Below, one piece after another: positions 46,600 to 59,700 of a stretch of 64,000 nucleotides of DNA. The stretch is from Bryum argenteum (Eukaryota; Streptophyta; Bryopsida; Bryales; Bryaceae): positions 7,564,001 through 7,628,000 of the forward strand of contig CM073323.1 in NCBI GenBank assembly GCA_037043015.1, in the 5' to 3' direction. The stretch's first letter is position 1, and each line of letters starts with the position of its first letter. The notes beneath the pieces were generated by a model. It worked only from the letters and a program-made list of their open reading frames with translations. It was not told where the DNA came from and did not search any database. Position numbers and translations under genes: made by a program.

Positions 46600-47010
46600 C
46601 AACTGGCTATGTGAGATTACATTAGTTCTAGCAGAGGTCACGGAAATGCATCCTGGTCTAGCCCTTAATCAAACGTCTTGCACTGCTGTACATGCGAAAG
46701 CTATGCAACTCTCAGCCCACCTGCACTTAGAAGCACACTAATCAAAGCCATTCATGTCATGCATTGAAGGTGGCTGAGCGTTGGGGTTATAAAGGCTGAG
46801 CGAGGTTTGGAGTTTCAACCTGCAGTGTTCTTGAACCGATTCGGTTCCAGGAGTGGAATTTGACAATTCGTATTTCGCTGAAAGATTCATATTCCCCTTC
46901 ATATTCTCCATGTATTGCAACTCGTTTACATGAGTGCTTTTGAAGCTTGAAGATGTCAAACGTCAACCCTGTTAGTACTCTTCGTAATTTACATGAGCCT
47001 AGGTAGTTAT
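46600..47010 (-). promoter_or_regulatory. Orphan RING-type promoter, array copy 2
   Basis: Copy of the RING gene 4 promoter, including the TATA-like CTTTATAAC and the conserved upstream block, but without the RING ORF. Reading from it on the minus strand leads into the AT-rich right end of copy 1, where no ATG-initiated conserved ORF is seen. Confidence 0.7.
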
Positions 47011-47612
47011 GATTGACATTACTATCAAGCCTTGGTAGTCTATAAATCAAACTGGAGTTTATTGCATAATCACGAAAACAAATTTATGAGTTGGGGCAAG
47101 CCTCACGCCAACAAACAAGGTCAAAATACCAGATAATTCAATGATCTACTTCAGAGCAGTGCTCGTCTAAACAAATTCTGAGTCCACCCAACAGCATTTT
47201 CATCGTAAGGACATGAAAATGCTCCAGCATCGAATAAAAAAACTAGAGACAACGTCAACTTCAGCATCACACGTGAAACCGCAAGAGCATTAAGAGTTGA
47301 GAATCCAGAAAACTGATGATATGAATGACAATCCAATTTGAACAAAAATAGCCTATCTTGCAGGCAAGAAAGCTATCACTCCAGGCTGTAATAATTACCT
47401 AAAAAATGGCTCTAAGTAGAACATCCGAATGCTGCGTGTAGCTACACTTAAAACTAATGAATGACAGCTATAGAAGGGACAAACCTTCATACATACCAAG
47501 CGAGGAGGGCCTCTGTCACATAAAATTGCACTGATGATTGTCTAATAATTGCACTGATACAAAGCTCGCGGGTACTCCAACAAAATTATAGTTACGGCAC
47601 AAGGAGGCTTGC

Positions 47613-48322
47613 CTAAAATGCTTTCCATCCATCGGATGCGTGTGATTGCTTCGCACTGAACGGTCCCGCCGAGAATATATCAGACTCGTCATCAGAATGA
47701 TGTGCTCTATCGGTTTGAACGCTGTTGAAGGAGTCAAAGCGATTCAAAAAGCTGCCGGGTCGCTCTTCACCTGTTCGTAAAGAAATCATATTTTTCAGTC
47801 AGCGATGAAACTTGGATTGAAACTTGTTTCAGTATGAATATAGTCTGCTTACCTGAAGTTTTCGGTGGCGCAACGGGACTGCCAGGCCCAAAAGAATCAA
47901 ACCGCATGAAGCTACTGTTGAAACCATCGTCTTGCTTGGAAGCCTTGGGGCTGCCACTGAACAGTGACGGGGTAACAGAATGTTTCGGGCTGCCACCAAA
48001 CAGTGAATTTTTGGGGCTGCCGCCGAACAGTGAAGGAGTCGAAGAGTGTTTGGGGCTACCGCCGAACAGTGAAGGAGTAGAGGAAGCTTTGGGGCTTCCG
48101 AAAAGAGATGACATCTTGTTGTTGGAGTCTCTGGAATTCCCAAATTAAAGCTCCAAACGAACTGTCGAAGTCGTGGCTGTGATTCGTTCCATTTCGTTCG
48201 AATGCCCTTGACGGGCTTGAGGTTCCGTCATTACTTGAAGGTCGTGGTGAGCCCATGTCGAAGGAACCTGATGATTTACTGAGTCGTGTTGCACCACGGG
48301 CGCTCGGGATATTGAGAGACGC
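47613..48322 (-). pseudogene. EH1/Pan1-like 3' gene fragment, array copy 2
   Basis: Exons 48322-47853 and 47770-47613, matching copy 1 throughout by eye, with the same one-base frame disagreement. Confidence 0.65.
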
Positions 48323-51300
48323 CTGCATAATAACAGAAGAACACAGAATTGATCAGAAAGCCGACTAAAGATGCGATTCCCTGTTGAGGCTCAAACTGCA
48401 GGCAAGTATGATTGTGTATAGCTTAAGTACTGCAACTATTAGCCGATTCTTAAGACTGAGCACTCTAGTGCCCCTTCCTTGTGTGGGGGTCGGGTTGGGA
48501 ATTTGGGATGAGGTGGGTTTCGAGAGTCCTTGCAGATAGATGTAGGTGGTGGGGGGATTTGGGGGAGCACCATGTAGGAGGGTGGTAGAGGGGGTGTGGA
48601 TAGAATGTAAGAAAAAGGCGTAAGGATATATATTTGACACTTTGAAAGTAGTTATATTTGACACTTTGAAAGTAGTTCACCTACCGCATAATTTTGTTAA
48701 TATGTTGATTACATATGCTCATTGCCTATGATTGTTCACTATGGTGTGGTGATGGGCAATTGGTAATCTTCAATTCTTGAACAATGCTCGTAGTACTCTC
48801 CCCGTCTTCTTCATAGATTTGGAGGACTTTGCATCATTGGTCTTTGTAACATGGTGTTCTACAAGTTTTTGTAAGGTATGCACAAAAGTAGTTTACCTAA
48901 CTCATTTTTCAACTCTAATTTGATTGTGGGCATGATCAAGTACACGATTTTGGTGCACACAATGTGGGTATTCGTAGGCTTTCTATCTTGTGCATAAGAA
49001 ACCCACAATGAATCTTGTCGTGATTAAGATACCCAATTCAACAAAGCTCACTAAATGTTCAAATTGAACCGAACTTGGGCAAAAGTCACTAAATATTCTG
49101 AAAATTGAATTGAACTAGGGCAAATTGAAGTGCTCTAGGGCAAATTGAAGTGCTCAAGGGCGACAACCACGGGAGTTGAACCCGAGTGTGAAATAGAGTC
49201 CATTCACTCTGTTGTCGTTGACATTCAAATGAAGCCCTTCATGTACCTACTACTACCTACATTCGGCACATACTACTACTACTCGCAAATAAGCCGCTCA
49301 AAACAAGTTCTCTCTCACAAAATCAACCGAGCTTACCACCTTCTTTCGAATGGAAGTCTCATATTATCAACGCCGATATTAATATCTCAATCGGCAAGAA
49401 GACAATCCTGCAAACATCCCAAATACAATATTAAATTAGCTCGGTTTTACGGGTTGATTTCACCAACTACAAAGTCGTAATGAGCTCAATCTTGATACAA
49501 GTTAGAAAAGAAAAGAAATGAAACACAATTTGATAAGTACAAAATCTATCACCGATGGAAGAATCATTCACTCATTGTTAGTACAAGTGAAACTTGTCAA
49601 TCATCAAAAACTTACGTGATAGATACTTTGCTGGGTCTAAATTGGAAGACCTAACACAAGTCTTTTGGTGGCTAGCTACATTCACAGGATCGTGGAAAAT
49701 CAAAGGTCCATGTGATCATTACAAACCATACCAAAATAATTGATCAAAAACACCGACGATTTCCAACAATAGAAGCAATTAGAAGTAAAATTTATCAACA
49801 GTGATCTTGGTTCTAACCGTGGATTTACCTGCTCATGCATCTTAGTAGGCCTGCAAATGAGTGTCATAGCCTGTGCATGAAACAAACCTTGAAATGGATT
49901 GGTCAGTAGTCTAACCAAAACCCACATTATTTAACTTGATTCAAAGAGTCAGAATGATGACCACCTAATGTAAACCGTATATGAATGTCAATCGCCTAAC
50001 CGGTCTTAAAAAGTCCAATTTCCAAGAATCATATACTTCTGCTAGTACTGTAATCTGACTAATTATCTGGATTCAAAACTGAAATGAACACCATTCTGTC
50101 GTGATACAAATCTACTTACCACACAAAACGTGAAATATTGTCAAATGTTAGTGCCATTTCAGGTAACCTGATAGCAATTAGCAAATGCAGAATCACCAGA
50201 TTTGAAAACCTGGAACAAGATTAATTCATGAGCGTTACGAATCCTGTAACCCCGTAACGCTGTCAATACAATGTTAATTGTAGCCTGTAACAAGGAAACA
50301 AGGACAATTGACATGTGAATGCATTTCATCAGCCTCCCTGCGTGGCTCTAATTGAATTCACCTACATGTCTCAAAAACCAGTTCTTAAAGAACCCGATCA
50401 CACTTGATTCATTGTTGCTCATCCTGTTCAAACATACTACAAACTACGGATCATGATCTTTGCATAATAATAATGTACATGCAAATGAAAACGACCTTTG
50501 AGTCCATGCACAGATAGTGACTTTAGCATTCATCCAAAATTCGAATTGATCAAAAGCTTTCAACAAATAAACAACACTTACCAAACATGTCCGATGGATC
50601 TCGCATGAACCAACAAAAAGTTGTAGTTAAGAAAAAACCTCCATTTGCTACAAAAACCTTCAATACCTGAAAATAAATCTCCAATCTCTACGAAATCCCC
50701 CATTCCCTACAAAACCATCCCCCATTCCCTACAAAACTGTCCCCCATTCCCTACACAGCCTGCCAATCTCTGCAAAAGCTTCCAATGTGTACAAAAGCCT
50801 CTGGACAAATTATACATAAATCTCAAATCCTTTAGTTAGAAAAGCCTCCCAATCTCTGCACAAAACTCGAATCTTTACAAAATCACTCAAACTACAAATA
50901 CCTCCAAACAACAAACAAAAACCTCCAATCAAGAAGATCCTGCAATGAAGAAAATCCTCCAATTGAAAATAAACAATGTAAGAATAATGTGGATAAAAGT
51001 GAATCTACTGCATGCATGAAATTTAAAAGGTCTTGCAATACCAGCATCCTAGCAATCCGCTGATGGGAAATGCGAAATCCGCAAGAAAGAATTTAATCCA
51101 ACTTGTAATTTAGAAGATTCTCTAATCAAGAAAAAATTCCGATTAAGGATAACATCCAATCCCTGCCATACATCCTCCTATCGCTACCAAAATCCTCCGA
51201 TCTCTACCGAAAACTTTCACTCACTACCGAAAACCTCCAAGTTCAAGAACGCAATCAAGAGATCCCGCACTTGTGAAACACCTACGGTTGAGAGAAACCC

Positions 51301-54300
51301 ACAATTCAAAACATCCTTTAATCAATGAATACCTCCAGTTTTTCTCAAAGGCCTCCAATTGAAATTAACCATCGATGTACAAATAATATGGATAAAATGC
51401 GGAATGAACAGATATACGAAAACCTAATTTGAATTTTACAAGGACATGAACTCTTTGTTGACCCAAACGAAACAAACACAAATATTAACATCCATGTGGA
51501 ACATCGATTAACATGTGTATGCATTGAATCTACAGCTTAACACTTAAGATAGCCAACGACAAGATGCGAAGGCAAATTTTGTAACATCCAATTCTCAGAC
51601 GGATGATTGTTGCTCAAAATCTGGTCATGCACACCTAAGCCTACAGAGAAAAGCAAAGCGTTCAACTGCTCGACTATTACTAATTCCTTTTCACAAATCC
51701 TTAGCATGAAAAACGTACTACACTCTACAATTTCATGCCAAATCTCTTGAATGGCGAATGGCAAGATAGTTTCAAGCTCGTCACTGATTCCTCAAACTCA
51801 CCAATAAACGGAATACAACAAAATGAAAAGAAAGAAATCTCAGGCTCTGTCATCAATAACTTGTTCCAAAAGTTGTTTGATTGTACCATCTCGAAGGATT
51901 TCAATCATTGCAGCAACCATCGACTGTCTGCAATATAACCGACACCGACAAATGAAACGGCTCGAACAAATGTGCACACCACATCGCTCATAAGCGTACC
52001 TTAAGCTTCATCACCCAATTTAACCACCTACCACACTCACCTCTAGAAATGGGTTTCTAAAATTACTGCTCATGAGAGTCGTCCAAAGTTCATGTTATCA
52101 ATCGGAAGAATGTTAATCAACTATGCGCCATATCTCTGTAGTTCCACATGCACATGTATCTCGCCTGGATACTCCTATTGATGTTTGGCTAAAGGCCAGC
52201 GATCCCACGAAAACGGTGAGTATTTAGGTTTAGCACAAGGATTTAGGTTTAGCACTCGAGAAGCTCAATAAGATGAATGTTGTACAACTGGTAACCTAAA
52301 CATCATTGTACGCTAACCTAAACATCATTGTACGCAAACAAGGATTCTAGTCAAAGCAATTGGGTTTTCAACTTTCCTCCTTCTCAGAAGCTTTCCCACA
52401 AGCTGTTACTCCAAAGAGCAACCCGAGTTTGGCACTTATTCTAGAGAGTGGCGTAGTTCAGAATGCATACCTACTAACTTTCCACTTCACCTCTCTATCG
52501 TACTCTCCACAACAACAACTGCAAGTAGAATTGGAAGCCAGAGACCCATTGCAGAGTTAGAAGAAGAAGAAGAAGAAGAAGAAGGGATGACTCAAGAGGA
52601 GAGCCTTGGAAGAAGGCCTTAAGAGAAGCCCAACAACCTGCAACAACCTGTAAATGCAGTGGCGGCTCTAGGCGCAAGTTTGACTGTCACTTGATGGTGC
52701 TCTAATAAAGACACTTAGTTCAGAAGAGATTCCTAGCTAGTTACTTCTTTAAAGGTACTAGGACTTTAGTGCATTTATTGTTGTGTCATGCAATCTTTTT
52801 TGCCCCCCTTTTCTCCATTTTGAAAAGCACCATGTCACATTGGATCCTACACGGTGAGCAAATGCTTCTAAATCCAATCCATTTGGATCCCACCCATCCT
52901 AATCCCATAAGTACTTCATTTTTCACTTTCCATGATGTACCTCATGTGTTATTGCCATATTTTGTTCATAAATGCAACAATATGTCAATATCTTGTTTAT
53001 TTATCCAAGGTAAAACAATGGATCCACATAGTTACCGATCCCTCTCTCCTTTTTTTTCCGTTGCAAAGATAGTGTCAATTCACATCACATCCTACATGGT
53101 GAATGAATATGCTTCTCAATTCATCCGATTTGGAATTTTATTTCTTGCAATACTTGTACTTGGAACTTATTATGATATGAACCCCAATTCCTTCGAAATG
53201 GTGCTATTGCAAGCCACATTTTGTCATACCAAAACTTGCATTTGTACGCTTACATAAGAGTATACTTTATGATATCACATGATATTTCTAAGATTATTTC
53301 TATATGATATAACTCATGTTCCAAATTATCCACCTTCAAACTTTATAACATAATGTCAGAATACTATCATCATTCAAAGAACTGTCTATTGATTATCGGC
53401 TCATATTAGCTTACTTATCATAATACCTCATAGTATTGCATCATTTTGTTCTCAAATGCAAACCATCCACCCCCCCCTTCCCTTTGTCAAGATATGGCTC
53501 ATTCTTTTTTTAAGGCTGCAAGTGAATGTTGAATCCAAATACTTAGGGACGCTTTACATGGGGAGTCAAGGCCAACTAATCTCCAAGCCAATTCACTCAC
53601 ATTTTGAGCCCAATTGGCTCCATGGGCCACTTGGAGAACACATTAAACAATTAATAAAGTGGGGGCCAATTCCCCCATGTGTAAAGCCCTTGGGGCCGAT
53701 TTCTAGAAGGAAAAACAAGGCCATGGGGCCAATTTGTATTATAAGCTACATTCCATGCTTTTGATTTGTTCACATTAAAGTATTTTAGTGAGATAAATAT
53801 TTTTTTTAATTGAAATTTAATAAGAGACGGCCTCTAGGCCATGAATTGGCCTTCCATTCTTGTATCTCCCAACTTTTGGAGCGCGGGCCGTGTCATAACT
53901 TGTCCCCCACCCATTATAATATAATTTCAGAAAATTGGCCTTGACTCCCCATGTAAAGCCCTTCGGGCCAATTTCAAGACTTGGACCAATCACAAGAAAG
54001 GATTTGACCATGAATTGGCCTCATCAATGGCTTGGCCCCTCGTATAAAGCGGCCCTTAGTCCACATCAAGTTATGTAAACCTAGAATCTTCTTGAGATAT
54101 GAGTTATTTAAAGAACAATCAGTAAAAAAAAAATATCATAGGTAGTATCATAGGTTGTAAAAAAGTATCAAGTAATATTTGACCAAATAATACTTCCAAG
54201 ATCAATCATAAAACAAATAGACACAACATTAGCCTTATATTGAATATTCATACTCTAAAACTTGTCTAAGCCCAAGTTTTATGAACAAAATGTATGTTTG

Positions 54301-55074
54301 ACTTATGGGCACATAATACATCAATAAGTAGCTCCATCGATATGGGGTCAATATTACTCTCAAACTCATTATAGATAGAAATCCTAGGTGTTAAAGTTTA
54401 CCTTGTAGTGGTCATTAGGGTTCTTTGAGCGCTTTACCAATATATTATCCATAATTATTCATTTATTCCAACTGATTCAAAGGGAATCCTCTGATATCAA
54501 ATCGATATCCTCAATCAAAGTATCATTACTTTTTCAGACATAACCCATATTATCATTTCACACATTTGAATTGCCTTGAGTTCGTGCACAATCATAAAAG
54601 CAATGTTTTGCAATCACCATTTAAGAAATTTCTTTAAAAAATTCATAGAAAACTGATTTCATCCATCCAGATACATTAAAATTCTGAACTTGGAAATTGA
54701 GGAGAAGAACTTGATCATTTTCAAAAAAACCCATAAAATGGTTCTCATAGTTTCACGCAAGAGAGATATTTAAGAACACAGAGATCATGGATGTAATGCT
54801 AACAAAAGTTTCAAATGAATTTGTCTCACAAAAAATGACAATAAAGTGATTAATATCAATGCATTACAGAATCTTGTGAAATAGATGCAAAACAAATAAT
54901 TACGTACTAACAATTCCAACATGTACTCAGCCATACATGTGGATACTTCTCCAACAAAAGCCACATAGCCTTGGAATAGTACATTGTAAAATAGCAGAAA
55001 TAGTAAAATAATACTGTATTGCGACAGTAGAAATAATTAGTTGTTATTTGGGTCACCCCTTTTTGGTACTCAGA

Positions 55075-55485
55075 CAACTGGCTATGTGAGATTACATTAG
55101 TTCTAGCAGAGGTCACGGAAATGCATCCTGGTCTAGCCCTTAATCAAACGTCTTGCACTGCTGTACATGCGAAAGCTATGCAACTCTCAGCCCACCTGCA
55201 CTTAGAAGCACACTAATCAAAGCCATTCATGTCATGCATTGAAGGTGGCTGAGCGTTGGGGTTATAAAGGCTGAGCGAGGTTTGGAGTTTCAACCTGCAG
55301 TGTTCTTGAACCGATTCGGTTCCAGGAGTGGAATTTGACAATTCGTATTTCGCTGAAAGATTCATATTCCCCTTCATATTCTCCATGTATTGCAACTCGT
55401 TTACATGAGTGCTTTTGAAGCTTGAAGATGTCAAACGTCAACCCTGTTAGTACTCTTCGTAATTTACATGAGCCTAGGTAGTTAT
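55075..55485 (-). promoter_or_regulatory. Orphan RING-type promoter, array copy 3
   Basis: Same blocks as in copy 2; no RING ORF attached. Confidence 0.7.
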
Positions 55486-56088
55486 GATTGACATTACTAT
55501 CAAGCCTTGGTAGTCTATAAATCAAACTGGAGTTTATTGCATAATCACGAAAACAAATTTATGAGTTGGGGCAAAGCCTCACGCCAACAAACAAGGTCAA
55601 AATACCAGATAATTCAATGATCTACTTCAGAGCAGTGCTCGTCTAAACAAATTCTGAGTCCACCCAACAGCATTTTCATCGTAAGGACATGAAAATGCTC
55701 CAGCATCGAATAAAAAAACTAGAGACAACGTCAACTTCAGCATCACACGTGAAACCGCAAGAGCATTAAGAGTTGAGAATCCAGAAAACTGATGATATGA
55801 ATGACAATCCAATTTGAACAAAAATAGCCTATCTTGCAGGCAAGAAAGCTATCACTCCAGGCTGTAATAATTACCTAAAAAATGGCTCTAAGTAGAACAT
55901 CCGAATGCTGCGTGTAGCTACACTTAAAACTAATGAATGACAGCTATAGAAGGGACAAACCTTCATACATACCAAGCGAGGAGGGCCTCTGTCACATAAA
56001 ATTGCACTGATGATTGTCTAATAATTGCACTGATACAAAGCTCGCGGGTACTCCAACAAAATTATAGTTACGGCACAAGGAGGCTTGC

Positions 56089-56798
56089 CTAAAATGCTTT
56101 CCATCCATCGGATGCGTGTGATTGCTTCGCACTGAACGGTCCCGCCGAGAATATATCAGACTCGTCATCAGAATGATGTGCTCTATCGGTTTGAACGCTG
56201 TTGAAGGAGTCAAAGCGATTCAAAAAGCTGCCGGGTCGCTCTTCACCTGTTCGTAAAGAAATCATATTTTTCAGTCAGCGATGAAACTTGGATTGAAACT
56301 TGTTTCAGTATGAATATAGTCTGCTTACCTGAAGTTTTCGGTGGCGCAACGGGACTGCCAGGCCCAAAAGAATCAAACCGCATGAAGCTACTGTTGAAAC
56401 CATCGTCTTGCTTGGAAGCCTTGGGGCTGCCACTGAACAGTGACGGGGTAACAGAATGTTTCGGGCTGCCACCAAACAGTGAATTTTTGGGGCTGCCGCC
56501 GAACAGTGAAGGAGTCGAAGAGTGTTTGGGGCTACCGCCGAACAGTGAAGGAGTAGAGGAAGCTTTGGGGCTTCCGAAAAGAGATGACATCTTGTTGTTG
56601 GAGTCTCTGGAATTCCCAAATTAAAGCTCCAAACGAACTGTCGAAGTCGTGGCTGTGATTCGTTCCATTTCGTTCGAATGCCCTTGACGGGCTTGAGGTT
56701 CCGTCATTACTTGAAGGTCGTGGTGAGCCCATGTCGAAGGAACCTGATGATTTACTGAGTCGTGTTGCACCACGGGCGCTCGGGATATTGAGAGACGC
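56089..56798 (-). pseudogene. EH1/Pan1-like 3' gene fragment, array copy 3
   Basis: Exons 56798-56329 and 56246-56089, matching copies 1 and 2, with the same frame disagreement. Confidence 0.65.
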
Positions 56799-59700
56799 CT
56801 GCATAATAACAGAAGAACACAGAATTGATCAGAAAGCCGACTAAAGATGCGATTCCCTGTTGAGGCTCAAACTGCAGGCAAGTATGATTGTGTATAGCTT
56901 AAGTACTGCAACTATTAGCCGATTCTTAAGACTGAGCACTCTAGTGCCCCTTCCTTGTGTGGGGGTCGGGTTGGGAATTTGGGATGAGGTGGGTTTCGAG
57001 AGTCCTTGCAGATAGATGTAGGTGGTGGGGGGATTTGGGGGAGCACCATGTAGGAGGGTGGTAGAGGGGGTGTGGATAGAATGTAAGAAAAAGGCGTAAG
57101 GATATATATTTGACACTTTGAAAGTAGTTATATTTGACACTTTGAAAGTAGTTCACCTACCGCATAATTTTGTTAATATGTTGATTACATATGCTCATTG
57201 CCTATGATTGTTCACTATGGTGTGGTGATGGGCAATTGGTAATCTTCAATTCTTGAACAATGCTCGTAGTACTCTCCCCGTCTTCTTCATAGATTTGGAG
57301 GACTTTGCATCATTGGTCTTTGTAACATGGTGTTCTACAAGTTTTTGTAAGGTATGCACAAAAGTAGTTTACCTAACTCATTTTTTCAACTCTAATTTGA
57401 TTGTGGGCATGATCAAGTACACGATTTTGGTGCACACAATGTGGGTATTCAGAGGCTTTCTATCTTGTGCATAAGAAACCCACAATGAATCTTGTCGTGA
57501 TTAAGATACCCAATTCAACAAAGCTCACTAAATGTTCAAATTGAACCGAACTTGGGCAAAAGTCACTAAATATTCTGAAAATTGAATTGAACTAGGGCAA
57601 ATTGAAGTGCTCTAGGGCAAATTGAAGTGCTCAAGGGCGACAACCACAGGAGTTGAACCTGAGTGTGAAATAGAGTCCATTCACTCTGTTGTCGTTGACA
57701 TTCAAATGAAGCCCTTCATGTACCTACTACTACCTACATTCGGCACATACTACTACTACTGCAAATAAGCCGCTCAAAACAAGTTCTCTCTCACAAAATC
57801 AACCGAGCTTTACCACCTTCTTTCGAATGGAAGTCTCATATTATCAACGCTGATATTAATATCTCAATCGGCAAGAAGACAGTCCTGCAAACATCCCAGT
57901 ACAATATTAAATTAGCTCGGTTTTACGGGTTGATTTCACCAACTACAAAGTCGTAATGAGCTCAATCTTGATACAAGTTAGAAAAGAAAAGAAATGAAAC
58001 ACAATTTGATAAGTACAAAATCTATCACTGACAGAAGAATCATTCACTCTTTCATTGCAGTACAAGTGAAACTTGTCAATCATCAAAGAACTTACGTGAT
58101 AGATACTGCTGGGTCTAAATTGGAAGACCTAACACAAGTCTTTGGTCAAGCTAGCTACATTCACAGATCGGTGGAAAATCAAAGGTCCATGTGATCATTA
58201 CAAACCATACCAAAATAATTGATCAAAAACACCGACTGATTTCCAACAATAGAAGCAATTAGAAGTAAAATTTATCAACAGTGATCTTGGTTCTAACCGT
58301 GGATTTACCGCTCATGCATCTTAGTAGGCTCGCAAATGAGTGTCATAGCCTTTGTGCATGAAACAAACCTTGAAATGGATTGGTCGAGTAGTCTAACCAA
58401 AACCCACATTATTTAACTTGATTCAAAGAGTCGAATGATGACCACCTAATGTAAACCGTATATGAATGTCAATCGCCCAACTGGTCTTAAAAAGTCCAAT
58501 TTCCAAGAATCATATACTTACGCTAGTCTTCGTAATCGACTAATTATCCGGATTCAAAATCAAATGAACACCATTCAGCGCGATACAAATCTACTTACCA
58601 CACAAAACGTGAAATATTGTCAAATGTTAGTGCCATTTCGTAACCTCCGATAGCAATTAGCAAATGCGTAATCACCAGATTTGAAAACCTGGAACAAGAT
58701 TAATTCATGAGCGTTACGAATCTCGTAACCCCGCTAATTTGTCAATACAATGTTAATTGTAGCCTCAAACAAGGAAACAAGGACAATTGACATGTGAATG
58801 CATTTCATCGGCCTCCTGCGTGGCTCTAATTGAATTCACCTACATGTCTCAAAAACCATTCTTAAAGAACCCGATCACACTTGATTCATTGTTGCTCATC
58901 CTGCTCAAAACATACTACAAACTACGATCATGATACTGCATAATAATAATGTACATGCAAATGAAAACAGCCTTTGAGTCTGTACAGGATAGTGACTTTA
59001 GCATTCATCCAAAATTCGAATTGATCAAAAGCTTTCAACAAATAAACAACACTTACCAAACATGTCCGATGGATCTGCATGAACCAACAAAAAGTTGTAG
59101 TTAAGAAAAAACCTCCATTTGCTACAAAAACCTTCAATACCTGAAAATAAATCTCCAATCTCTACGAAATCCCCCATTCCCTACAAAACCATCCCCCATT
59201 CCCTACAAAACTGTCCCCCATTCCCTACACAGCCTGCCAATCTCTCTCAAAAAGCTTCCAATGTGTACAAAAGCCTCGGACAAATTATACATAAATCTCA
59301 AATCCTTTAGTTAGAAAAGCCTCCCAATCTCTGCACAAACCTCGAATCTTTACAAAATCACTCAAACTACAAATACCTCCAAACAACAAACAAAAACCTC
59401 CAATCAAGAAGATCCTGCAATGAAGAAAATCCTCCAATTGAAAATAAACAATGTAAGAATAATGTGGATAAAAGTGAATCTACTGCATGCATGAAATTTA
59501 AAAGGTCTTGCAATACCAGCATCCTAGCAATCCGCTGATGGGAAATGCGAAATCCGCAAGAAAGAATTTAATCCAACTTGTAATTTAGAAGATTCTCTAA
59601 TCAAGAAAAAATTCCGATTAAGGATAACATCCAATCCCTGCCATACATCCTCCTATCGCTACCAAAATCCTCCGATCTCTACCGAAAACTTTCACTCACT

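Larger units (their letters stand above)
46600..55074 (+). repeat. 8.47-kb tandem array, copy 2
   Basis: Head-to-tail with copy 1. Same order of contents; differs from copies 1 and 3 mainly at CAG/CTG sites and homopolymers. Confidence 0.97.

Noticed and set aside
52769-53257. 162-codon plus-strand ORF in array copy 2
   Set aside because: In copies 1 and 3 the frame is cut at a poly-T run of different length. No recognisable domain, and composition is that of AT-rich non-coding DNA.
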